A stretch of 64,000 nt of DNA from Methylobacterium hispanicum (GTDB taxonomy: Bacteria; Pseudomonadota; Alphaproteobacteria; Rhizobiales; Beijerinckiaceae). The stretch covers positions 62,001 to 126,000 of the forward strand of contig NZ_BPQO01000007.1 of assembly GCF_022179285.1 (NCBI RefSeq), read 5' to 3'. The translations under genes and the position numbers were made by a program. Below, in pieces: positions 8,508 through 16,196 of this stretch. Numbering within the stretch: the first letter of the stretch is position 1; each line of letters opens with the position of its first letter. The notes under the pieces were generated by a model, which was given only the letters and a program-made list of their open reading frames with translations, was not told the DNA's origin and did no database searches.

Positions 8508-9524
8508 ATGACGCGGCATGTTCGCCCCCCTCGTCGTGTTCCGGGCGCCGAGGTCCCGGAGCCGTTGCCGCTTCCGTTTCGGCCCCGAGCGCGGATCGAC
8601 CCGACGCCCGAGGTGCGGACGGCCTGTCCAGGACCGGCCTCCGTCGGGAGCCGAAGGGAGAACGCGAGGTTCTGGATCCTGTCCGACCTGCTCATCGACC
8701 GCAATCCCGGGTTCCGGCTCCCCGATCCGCTTCCCGAGTTCGACGTCCTGCTGGTGGCGGGCGGAGTGGCCATAGGGCTGGACGTCGCGTTGAACTGGTT
8801 GGCGCGCGCCCTGGACGGCAGACAGGGAAACAGGCCCGTCCTGATGGTGGCGGGCAGCGCGGAGCTGTGGTCCGAGACGCCCATGGTGGAGGCGGTCGCC
8901 CGCGGCCGGGACCTCGCCCGGGACCTCGGCATCCACCTGCTCGCCGACGATGCGGTACGCATCGGTCCCGAGGCCGGCGGCGGGACCGTGGTGGTCGGGG
9001 CGACCCTGTGGACCGACTGGTGCCTCGAAGGGAGCTTCGAGGGCCGCCTAGCCAGGGTCGCGGCCCGCCACAGCTGGGCGGATTGCCGGCGCGTCCTGCT
9101 TCGGCGGGGGCGCCCGTGGTCGCCGCTCGACGCCCTCGGGGCCCATGCAAGGTCGCGGGGATACATCGAGGACGCCCTCACCAGCATCGTGTGTCAATCG
9201 CTGAACGTCGCGAGGGGACCCGGGACGCTCGTGCCCGGTGTTCGCCCCGGGGACCGCGCCGTCGTGCTCACCCACTTCGCGCCTTCACGCCGTTCGCTGC
9301 CCGACGCCTGGACGGGATGGCTCGGGGACGCCTGGCTGGCAGCCTCGCATGCCTCGGACCTGGAGGATGTCATGCACGCCTGGGGGGCGCCGACGCTCTG
9401 GGTCCACGGCCGGGCCGTCGCCCCGGCGGATTACCGCATCGGCCGGACCAGGGTCGTCGCCAATCCCTTGCGGCGGTGGGATGCGGCCGATGCCTTCGAC
9501 CCAGCCTTGGTGGTCGAGGCCTGA
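8508..9524 (+). CDS. Metallophosphoesterase-like pseudoenzyme
   Basis: 338 residues from ATG 8508 (an in-frame ATG also lies at 8421). From residue about 56 it aligns along its full length with the active enzyme just upstream. Nearly all metal ligands are replaced: DLH becomes DLL (L62), GD becomes GG (G86), GNHE becomes GSAE (S117, A118), THH becomes THF, and GHTH becomes GRAV (R302, V304). The fold landmarks TLWTDW, LWVHG and the PALVVEA end are kept and the frame is intact, so this looks like a conserved non-catalytic paralogue rather than a decaying gene. A binding or regulatory role beside the active copy is an inference. Confidence 0.8.
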   Translation: MTRHVRPPRRVPGAEVPEPLPLPFRPRARIDPTPEVRTACPGPASVGSRRENARFWILSDLLIDRNPGFRLPDPLPEFDVLLVAGGVAIGLDVALNWLARALDGRQGNRPVLMVAGSAELWSETPMVEAVARGRDLARDLGIHLLADDAVRIGPEAGGGTVVVGATLWTDWCLEGSFEGRLARVAARHSWADCRRVLLRRGRPWSPLDALGAHARSRGYIEDALTSIVCQSLNVARGPGTLVPGVRPGDRAVVLTHFAPSRRSLPDAWTGWLGDAWLAASHASDLEDVMHAWGAPTLWVHGRAVAPADYRIGRTRVVANPLRRWDAADAFDPALVVEA

Positions 9525-9692
9525 GATGGGAACGTCGACCTACGGCCCAGGGCCGCCCGCACCAAGCTCCCCGGACAGGCCGACGGGCATCGGGAGCCGG
9601 GAAAGGTTGGGCCGGTACGGCGCCCATCGCTGACTTCCCGCCTCGGGCTGCCGCCGCCACGACTTTTCCCGGCCGCCAAAGACAGCAATGGC

Positions 9693-9721
9693 TTGATCGT
9701 CTTATATACCGCAGGTATAAT
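9693..9721 (+). promoter_or_regulatory. Sigma70-like promoter with recurrent operator box (copy 2)
   Basis: TTGATC at 9693-9698, 17 bp, then TATAAT at 9716-9721. The box TATACCGCAGGTATAAT (9705-9721) is a near-palindrome and matches the copies at 5829 and 18897. It would drive the gene starting at about 9794. Confidence 0.7.
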
Positions 9722-9793
9722 ATAAGCATTCTCGAACGTCGTGGGCATTCCAACAGCCGGGCCAACCGGGCTGGGCGCTGTGAAACCGAGCCC

Positions 9794-10390
9794 GTGCGCA
9801 GCGCGGCGACCGCCTATTCGCCCATCGGGTCGTTCCGGCTCCCCGTGGGGGCACGGGCCAAGTTTTTCGAAAGCGTGACGGATTCGCTGACCGCCTTGGA
9901 ACGGGCGGGGCCGCTGGAGGTGGACATGGCATCGGAGCCTGGCCGAGTGGTTTCGACTTCGGTTTTGCGGCACGCGATCCGAACCCCGCGGCGCGGCGTG
10001 CCGCCCGTGGTCGAAGTCGGCGTGGTGGCGGCTTGGCGTACGTACCCGCCCGGACGCCTCGACCGGGCGGAAGCAACGGCCCTCGCGCGGCTGCTGGCGA
10101 CGACGTCGATACTCGGCGAAACGCGCTGGTCCGCGGCAAGGGACGGGGACGCGGCCGCGGCCACGGCGCTCGCCATCCGTCACGTCCGCACGTGCGGCGC
10201 GGCTTCGGTCGCGTCGGATCTCGTGATGGGCAATCTCCTGCTGATGGCCGAGCGCGGCGACGCGACCGCGCCGGCGGTCATCGCCTACGCCCTGCGCGCG
10301 CTGGCACGGCGCAGCGCCGACGAGCGCCGGCTCATGCGGCTCGCGGCGCGATGGGCGCGACCGAGGATGCGCAAGTCTCGCCGCCGCTGA
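9794..10390 (+). CDS. Hypothetical protein of the operator-controlled block
   Basis: About 198 residues from GTG 9794; ATG 9926 with GGAGG five bases upstream is an alternative start giving 154 residues. The strong GC bias at third positions already from 9794 favours the longer form. It is Ala/Arg-rich and probably helical. The C-terminal third (HVRTCGAASVASDLVMGN, ALRALARRSADERRLM) resembles the domain encoded at 7046-7543. No known family is recognised. It follows the second operator box and precedes the FtsH-like gene by 48 bp, so it is likely co-transcribed with that gene. Confidence 0.65.
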   Translation: MRSAATAYSPIGSFRLPVGARAKFFESVTDSLTALERAGPLEVDMASEPGRVVSTSVLRHAIRTPRRGVPPVVEVGVVAAWRTYPPGRLDRAEATALARLLATTSILGETRWSAARDGDAAAATALAIRHVRTCGAASVASDLVMGNLLLMAERGDATAPAVIAYALRALARRSADERRLMRLAARWARPRMRKSRRR

Positions 10391-10438
10391 ACCATCGGCC
10401 CCCCACCATCGAAGTCCCGTGCGAAGCCGGAGGATGCC

Positions 10439-12520
10439 ATGCCCGAACCGAACGAGGCGGCCTGCGCGATGGCGCGCGCCTTCGTCGAGGCGTTGCGGAA
10501 GGAAGCCGCGAGCCCGGATCCATCATGGTGCCTGGACGAAGCCGAGCTCGACGCGCTCGCGCTCGGCCGGCGGGAGGCATCACTCATGCCCCGGCTGGCC
10601 GCCGACGTCGTGGCCGCCGCGGTCATGCTGGGGCGCGCGTTCGCTCCGGCAGGACCTCCCGCGGCCGATGACGGCTTCCCCGTCCTACTGGTGCGCGTAT
10701 CCTCTCCGGATTGGGTGGAGCCGATGCGGTGCGTCGTGGGACCCTGCCTCCTCGGACTGGGATGGAGGGTTCGGGATGGCGAGGGCGGGCGCGGGGCCTG
10801 GAACGACCGCAGCCGGCGGGAGGTCGTCGTGTTCGCGCGTGACGGGGCCTCGCGCGAGCATAGGCCCGACCGCGGCAACGAAACCGTCGGCGCGGCCGTG
10901 GTCGCCGGCGTCCCGCTCATCGGCGTCGCGTCGGATCCCGCCAGGACGCTGCCGCGCGACTTCCTGCGCGCCGTCGACCGGGAGGTTCTCGTCGCTCCGC
11001 TCGACGCCGAGGTGCTGAGCCTGGTGATCGAGGCGGTGACCGGCGAGGTTCCGCCCCTCGCCGCGCTCGGGGACTGCGTGGCGGTCCGGGCCGCCGCCGA
11101 CCTTCGGCTCGGTATCCGCCCGGGTCGCGGGGCATCCGAGGCCCTGGAGCGCCTCGGGCGTTCGCGCCTGCGAGAGAGGCAGCGCACCGCGAACGCGCCC
11201 CGCCTTGAGGACTCGCTCGGTCTCGGAGCCGCCCGGGATTGGGGGCTCGGCCTGGTGGCGGACCTACGGTCGTGGCACGAGGGGATCATCCCGTTCGCCG
11301 CCTGTGAATCGGCCGCCCTCGTCAGCGGGCCGCCCGGCACGGGCAAAACACGGTTCGCGGCGGCCCTGGCCCGAAGCGCGAACCTACCGCTTCATCCGGG
11401 CTCCCTCGCGCAGTGGCAGGGCTCCCGTGACGGACATCTTGGCCATACCCTGGGCGCCATGCGGCAGTTCTTCGAGGAAGCGCGGCGGTCGCCTTGCGTG
11501 GTCCTGATCGACGAGCTCGATTCCTTTGGAGATAGGAATACTTTCTCAGAACATCATCGCGATTACTCCAGCCAGGTCGTCAACGCCCTCCTGGAACACC
11601 TCGACGGCGCCGTCGGCCGCGAAGGGGTCGTCGTCGTCGGCACGACCAACCATCCTTCGAGGATCGATCCTGCGATCTTGCGCTCGGGGCGGCTTGAACG
11701 GCACTTTCGGATCGAGCTTCCCGGTCTCGACGCGCTGACCGGCATGCTGGTCCAGTATCTCGGGACCGACGCCGATGACCTCGACCTTGCGCCGGTGGTC
11801 CCGCTGCTGCGGGGCATGACGGGTGCCGACGTCGAGGCGCTGGTGCGGCGGGCGCGTGGCAGCGCGCGACGGGCCGGCCGCACCCTCACGGTGGACGACA
11901 TCCTGGCAGGCTCCTCGGATGGGACGCCGGCGCTCGGGGATGGGCTCCGGATGCGCTGCGCCGTCCACGAGGCCGGGCATGCGGTCGCGCTCCTGGCCAG
12001 CGGCGCGAGCGGACCGGTGACGCTAACCATCGCCCCGACCGGCGGCCTGACCGAGCATGCGCTCGTCGATGCCTACGGAGCCCTGACCGAGGGCGACTTC
12101 GAACGGTCCCTGGTGATGATCCTGTCGGGCCGCGCGGCCGAGGAGGTGCTCCTGGGCGACGTCTCCGCCGGCGCGGTCTCGGATCTCGCCGAGGCGACCC
12201 GATGCGCCGCGGCGATGGAGGCGTCGTGGGGGTTCTCGGCCGATTTCCCGCTGCTGTCCCTGGCCCCCGCCCAGGACATCGACCTGGCCCGGATGCCCTG
12301 GCTGATGCGCCCGGTCCTTGAGCGGCTCCGGCTGGCCTACGAGCGCGCGTGCGACCTCATGCGGACCGAGCGCCTCGCCCTCGAACGGATCGCGGAGGCC
12401 CTGTTCCGCACGGCCTACCTCGACGACGCGGCCATTCGGGCGTTGTTCTCGGGAAAGGCCGCCTCCCCCCGACGCCGCGCCGGTCCGGGCCGCGGTGCCC
12501 ACCGCACGCACGACATCTGA
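10439..12520 (+). CDS. Soluble FtsH-like AAA+ ATPase / M41-type metalloprotease
   Basis: 693 residues with a GGAGG ribosome-binding site. Residues 1-280 are an unfamiliar N-terminal region with no clear membrane helix, unlike FtsH. The AAA+ module has Walker A GPPGTGKT (K303) and Walker B VVLIDELDS (D358, E359), then an arginine-rich sensor region (ILRSGRLERHF). A peptidase-M41-like domain follows with HEAGH (H510, E511, H514) and a downstream Asp in SDLAEAT (D582), which fits the third zinc ligand. It should unfold and degrade proteins in the cytosol using ATP. It sits in the middle of the co-directional block; its substrate is unknown. Confidence 0.85.
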   Translation: MPEPNEAACAMARAFVEALRKEAASPDPSWCLDEAELDALALGRREASLMPRLAADVVAAAVMLGRAFAPAGPPAADDGFPVLLVRVSSPDWVEPMRCVVGPCLLGLGWRVRDGEGGRGAWNDRSRREVVVFARDGASREHRPDRGNETVGAAVVAGVPLIGVASDPARTLPRDFLRAVDREVLVAPLDAEVLSLVIEAVTGEVPPLAALGDCVAVRAAADLRLGIRPGRGASEALERLGRSRLRERQRTANAPRLEDSLGLGAARDWGLGLVADLRSWHEGIIPFAACESAALVSGPPGTGKTRFAAALARSANLPLHPGSLAQWQGSRDGHLGHTLGAMRQFFEEARRSPCVVLIDELDSFGDRNTFSEHHRDYSSQVVNALLEHLDGAVGREGVVVVGTTNHPSRIDPAILRSGRLERHFRIELPGLDALTGMLVQYLGTDADDLDLAPVVPLLRGMTGADVEALVRRARGSARRAGRTLTVDDILAGSSDGTPALGDGLRMRCAVHEAGHAVALLASGASGPVTLTIAPTGGLTEHALVDAYGALTEGDFERSLVMILSGRAAEEVLLGDVSAGAVSDLAEATRCAAAMEASWGFSADFPLLSLAPAQDIDLARMPWLMRPVLERLRLAYERACDLMRTERLALERIAEALFRTAYLDDAAIRALFSGKAASPRRRAGPGRGAHRTHDI

Positions 12521-12532
12521 AGTGGAGAGGCC

Positions 12533-13549
12533 ATGACGTCCTTCGTACGCCGACCGATTGCATGCCGGGACCCGTCCGCGTCGCGCTCACCCGCCCGTCG
12601 CCCGCTCGCGGAACGGACGTTGTTCGACGCCGCCTCACCCGGGGCGGAGCCGCGCCCTGACACCATGCGACATCCCTTGCGCCGCCGCGACTTCGACGAG
12701 GGCAGCCCGGACACGTTGATGATGCTCGACATCGAGACCGTTCCGGACCCGATCCTAACGCCCGCGGATTGGCCGGCCGACCGGTTTCCAAAGGCCATGT
12801 GGCATCAGGTCGTCGCCATCTCGGTGATCGAGGCGGGGGTCGGTCGGGAGCCGGGCACGGGGGTCGAGACCTACGAGTTGCGGTCCTGCCGCAGCGGCGG
12901 CGAACCGGGATGGGACGAGGCACGTCTGCTGCGCGCCTTCTGGCGGCTTTTCGAGGGGGGACGCTACAGGCTCGTCACCTGGAACGGCAGGGCGTTCGAC
13001 ATGCCGGTGGTCCTCGCCCGCTCGTTGATGCACGGTCTCGCGGCCCCCGCATGGTTTCTTCGCGGAACGCGCTGGGCCAATTACGGGCAGCGCTACGCCC
13101 AGGACTGGCACCTCGACCTCATGGATGCGATCTCAGCCTTCGGGGCGGCCTCGCGTCTCACCCTGGAGGAGGCTGCGGCGGCGGTCGGCGCACCGGGCAA
13201 GATGGGCGAGCACGGGTCCTGCGTCGCCGAATTGGTCGCGCGCGACGAACTCGGTCGGGTGCGGGACTACTGCGAGACCGACGTGGCGAACCTCTACGTC
13301 ATCTTCATGCGCTGGGCGCATCTGACGGGCAGGACGGATGCCGCGGGCCACGATGCAGCCGTGGAGGGATTCCTGCGCTACCTCGATGCGGAGGGGCCGG
13401 CCCGCCCGCACTTGGCGGCCTTCGCGCAGGAATGGCGACGGACTGGATCGCGCGCGCCGATGCATGTGGGTCGAACGACCGGGTCGGGTGCGGTGGTGGC
13501 TGGTCCGGACACCTGTCACGGAGCTCGACGGAGCTCGCTTGGGGCCTGA
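12533..13549 (+). CDS. Predicted 3'-5' exonuclease of the PolB-exonuclease type
   Basis: 338 residues; ATG 12533 follows GGAGAGG. From residue about 60 it carries the three motifs of DnaQ-like exonucleases: LDIET (Exo I), WNGRAFDMPV (Exo II) and YCETDVANLY (Exo III YxxxD), with the extra HLDLMD typical of the family related to the exonuclease of DNA polymerase B (PF10108-like, from memory). The first 60 residues are Arg/Pro-rich and may not be translated; ATG 12719 would start right at the fold. It lies 12 bp after the FtsH-like gene and is the last gene of the block. A role in processing nucleic acid is likely, but the substrate is open. Confidence 0.8.
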   Translation: MTSFVRRPIACRDPSASRSPARRPLAERTLFDAASPGAEPRPDTMRHPLRRRDFDEGSPDTLMMLDIETVPDPILTPADWPADRFPKAMWHQVVAISVIEAGVGREPGTGVETYELRSCRSGGEPGWDEARLLRAFWRLFEGGRYRLVTWNGRAFDMPVVLARSLMHGLAAPAWFLRGTRWANYGQRYAQDWHLDLMDAISAFGAASRLTLEEAAAAVGAPGKMGEHGSCVAELVARDELGRVRDYCETDVANLYVIFMRWAHLTGRTDAAGHDAAVEGFLRYLDAEGPARPHLAAFAQEWRRTGSRAPMHVGRTTGSGAVVAGPDTCHGARRSSLGA

Positions 13550-13770
13550 GGGCCGGGTCGCGGAGTAGCCAATCCTCGGGATGCCCCATGAGCGGGCGGC
13601 GGGACGCAGGTCCCGCGCCCGGATCCGCCGGTCCGGCGTGAGACCGCGATAAAACCGGGCGTTAGCCACGAGTGAGTCGAAGGCGTCGAAAGCCATCGGG
13701 GTAAATCGACCGTAATGGCTGGCGTGCGAAGGATCGGGCAACGGCCAGCAAGCCCAGGGGGGAACAGCCG

Positions 13771-14268
13771 ATGACCCTGCCGCGCCTTTCGCGACCACTT
13801 GAATATAGCCGCGCTTGGGTGGCGCTCGGGGTCCTGGCACCTATCGGCGTGCTGATCGTGTCGGCGTCGATGCTCCTCGATCTTCGTCGCGATGCCTGGG
13901 ACAAGGCCGAGCAGACCTCCAGGAACCTCATGCAGGTCATCGAACGCGACATCGCCCGCAACGTCGAGATCATCGACCTTTCGCTGCGGGCCGTCGTCGA
14001 CAACCTGCGCGCGCCCGAGACCGCGGAAGCGAGCCCGAAGGCACGGCAGATGATCCTGTTCGACCGTGCCGCGAGCGCCAGGGACCTCGGCGTGATGCTG
14101 GTCCTGGACGGGAACGGCGACAGCAGCCTCGTGATCACTCAGAACCAGTACGCTGCCTGTGTCGCTGCTCGCTCAGACGTGATCACCGCGCAAACCCAGC
14201 TTCAGACAACCGAAGCCTTGAGCATTGCGGTCGAGCTCAGCCGGGCGACACTGACGACGAACAAATGA
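13771..14268 (+). pseudogene. Chimeric remnant: Cache-type sensor N-terminus joined to an RND outer-membrane-factor fragment
   Basis: 165 residues with a good ribosome-binding site (GGGGGAAC). Residues 1-115 look like the start of a membrane sensor: one membrane helix (VALGVLAPIGVLIVSASML), then the helical beginning of an extracytoplasmic Cache domain (VIERDIARNVEIIDLSLRAV), as in Methylobacterium GGDEF/EAL or chemoreceptor proteins. From about residue 118 the sequence abruptly becomes a piece of a TolC/OprM-type channel (QNQYAACVAARSDVITAQTQ), then stops. Both parents are truncated. The junction near base 14120 probably marks an old deletion or recombination. A functional product is unlikely. 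Confidence 0.6.
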
Positions 14269-14406
14269 AGACTATGAGAAGTCGCCTCGCAGATGATGAC
14301 GCAACTAGATCGCAAAATCGATATCAGACTGAGCCGAAACCGGATCTACCGTTGAGCATCCGGCCCCGACGACAAATAATAGTATAGCAGGCACACTCGA
14401 CCGTGC

Positions 14407-14817
14407 TCAGTAACCGTAGTGGTAATCAAAGCTCGGAGCGTAACCACAACCGTAGTGGCCGTAGTATGGGCTGTGCGCCACGAGCCCATCGAGCGCCAAG
14501 CCACCGATCAATCCAGCTGCAACGGGGACCCCGTAGTAACCCCGCCTATGGCCGTAATGTCCGTGTCCTCTGCGGTAGCCGCGACCGCTATAGTAGCGGC
14601 GCCCATAGCCAAAACCACCATACCCATAAGTGCGACCGTGGCCGCCATAGTACCTGCGGCCTCCGCCATGGCCGCCATAAAACCCATGTCCTCCGCCATA
14701 GCCGCCATGATGGCCTTCAGCCTGGGCCGCACTCGGAATGGCCACGAGGCTGATGACGAGCGTGACCGTCAGAAGGCCGACACTCAGTGCCGTCTTCACC
14801 CTACCAAGACGAGCCAT
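14407..14817 (-). CDS. Secreted Gly/Tyr/His-rich small protein
   Basis: 136 residues from ATG 14817, which has AAAGGAGA upstream. A clear signal peptide (VKTALSVGLLTVTLVISL, cleavage near AAQAEG) is followed by about 60 residues of Gly, Tyr, His and Arg repeats (GGYGGGHGFYGGHGGG). A short hydrophobic stretch follows (VPVAAGLIGGLALDGL), then a Tyr-rich end. Such proteins are common in Rhizobiales and probably sit in the envelope; the glycine-zipper-like stretch could touch a membrane. It is one of three similar small genes within 1.5 kb. Function unknown. Confidence 0.8.
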   Translation of the reverse strand: MARLGRVKTALSVGLLTVTLVISLVAIPSAAQAEGHHGGYGGGHGFYGGHGGGRRYYGGHGRTYGYGGFGYGRRYYSGRGYRRGHGHYGHRRGYYGVPVAAGLIGGLALDGLVAHSPYYGHYGCGYAPSFDYHYGY

Positions 14818-15205
14818 AACTATTTCTCCTTTGCGTTGCGCGTCCCTTCCCGAAGACTCGTTTGAGCGGGTCAAGGCCCTCTGCCTTGCCCAACGCCTGA
14901 ACGCACGGGTGCGATCCGGCAGGCTCTGCTGAATGGTGTTTTCATCCCACCTCGCCCGCGCGCTTGGCAGGAGCGTTCCATCACATGACTTCGAAGAAAG
15001 CAAATAAGGTGAAGAGTTATACAGTAATAAAAATATATTTTATAGCCACAGCTAAGCTGTAAATTCCCCTTGTTTGTACGTCAGCTTCAGAAGCAACTGA
15101 ATTGATCTGTGCTAGTCGGCCTAGACAATATCGTTGAAATGTAGACGAGGGGCGACCTGTAATGGCCACCCGTCGCTTATTCACAGCTCTTTTTATCTCA
15201 AGGCG
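14818..15205. other. AT-rich intergenic region
   Basis: 388 bp without a gene I can support. Bases 15000-15120 are strikingly AT-rich for this genome (poly-A and TATA-like runs). They probably hold the promoter of the minus-strand gene at 14407-14817, though I cannot name a single -35/-10 pair with confidence. Confidence 0.5.
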
Positions 15206-15436
15206 TCAGTGACGTTCCCGCGGGGCATCGCCATGGTGTCCCTCTCGACGCTCTTCGTGGTGCTCTCTGCGAGGTTCATGATGGCCGCCCTCGCTACGCT
15301 CTTCGACAACGCGTCGTCCGTGGCTATCGCCTTCCACCCGAACCCCGCCCGGATTGACATCGATATGCTGAGCGAAGACTGCTGTTGGAGATACGGCAAA
15401 GGCCGCAGCGATCATTGCTCTTGCTGACTTTTTCAT
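15206..15436 (-). CDS. Small secreted His/Glu/Arg-rich protein
   Basis: 76 residues from ATG 15436; CAGGAGA lies upstream. The signal peptide (MKKSARAMIAAAFAV, cleavage after VFAQ) is followed by a short sequence (HIDVNPGGVRVEGDSHGRR) and a charged tail of repeated HH and EER units. The composition suggests a periplasmic protein that may bind metal or polyanions, but no family is recognised. It belongs to a set of three small exported proteins read in the same direction (14407-15925). Confidence 0.7.
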   Translation of the reverse strand: MKKSARAMIAAAFAVSPTAVFAQHIDVNPGGVRVEGDSHGRRVVEERSEGGHHEPRREHHEERREGHHGDAPRERH

Positions 15437-15634
15437 CACGACATCATTCTCCTGTGCTCGGATTTGGAAGAAAAAACATGGCTGTGCTTTGCTTCCGGAT
15501 CGGATTTCGTTACGTCGGAGAATTATTCTGAGTAACGAACTATTTGCCGTCATCCGATGACTGAGTCCCGCCAACCTCGCCTAATGCTTGGGCTCAAGAC
15601 AATCTTTGCGGGATCAAGCTTCTAGTTTGTGTCC

Positions 15635-15925
15635 CTAGTGGCCACCACCCCTGTGATGACCGCCGCCACCCGAGCGTCCGTGCCCACCGGAATAGCCATG
15701 TCGCCGACCGCCGCCGTGCCCACTGTACGATCTGCGATGTCCGCCGCCATAGCCGTGCCGACCGCCGCCACCGTGACCGCCGTAGCCGCCACCATGACCG
15801 CGGGAATGACCGTAGCCATGGCCTTGGGCGGCTGCCGGTTCGGGGATTGTTGCCAAGCCAAAGCCTAGTGCGAGCGCAGCAAAGCCAGCGATGAGTGAGG
15901 CTCTGAATTTAGACGTACGTGTCAT
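15635..15925 (-). CDS. Small secreted Gly/His-rich protein
   Basis: 96 residues from ATG 15925 (MTRTSKFRASLIAGF). The signal peptide has a typical hydrophobic core (AALALGFGLATIPEPAAAQG). Everything after cleavage is a low-complexity Gly/His/Arg/Ser repeat (GGYGGHGGGGRHGYGG). It resembles the protein at 14407-14817 in composition and may be a distant paralogue. Function unknown; envelope location is likely. Confidence 0.7.
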   Translation of the reverse strand: MTRTSKFRASLIAGFAALALGFGLATIPEPAAAQGHGYGHSRGHGGGYGGHGGGGRHGYGGGHRRSYSGHGGGRRHGYSGGHGRSGGGGHHRGGGH

Positions 15926-16196
15926 GGAATAAACTCCGCAATTACGGGGATCGATTTCGTGTGGCGACCTTGGCAGGTTCAACGACCGCCGCCGAAGACG
16001 ATGTGAACAGCGAGCGGCGGCGGGTGCGCATTTCCTACAGGCACGTAACGCTCGACGGGACGGAAAAGTCGAAGTCTCGTTCCAAAATGATCCGCAAACG
16101 GCCGTTTTCGGCGCAAAGCCGGCGACGAGCGAGGCAACCAGGAATTGCTGCGCTTAAATTGTCCCGCATCTCTGCTGCACAATCAGCGTACCCATA

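Noticed and set aside
9431..10183. 250-residue minus-strand frame across the second operator box
   Set aside because: It would run through a strong plus-strand promoter and the coding-biased gene at 9794; composition is Arg-rich noise.
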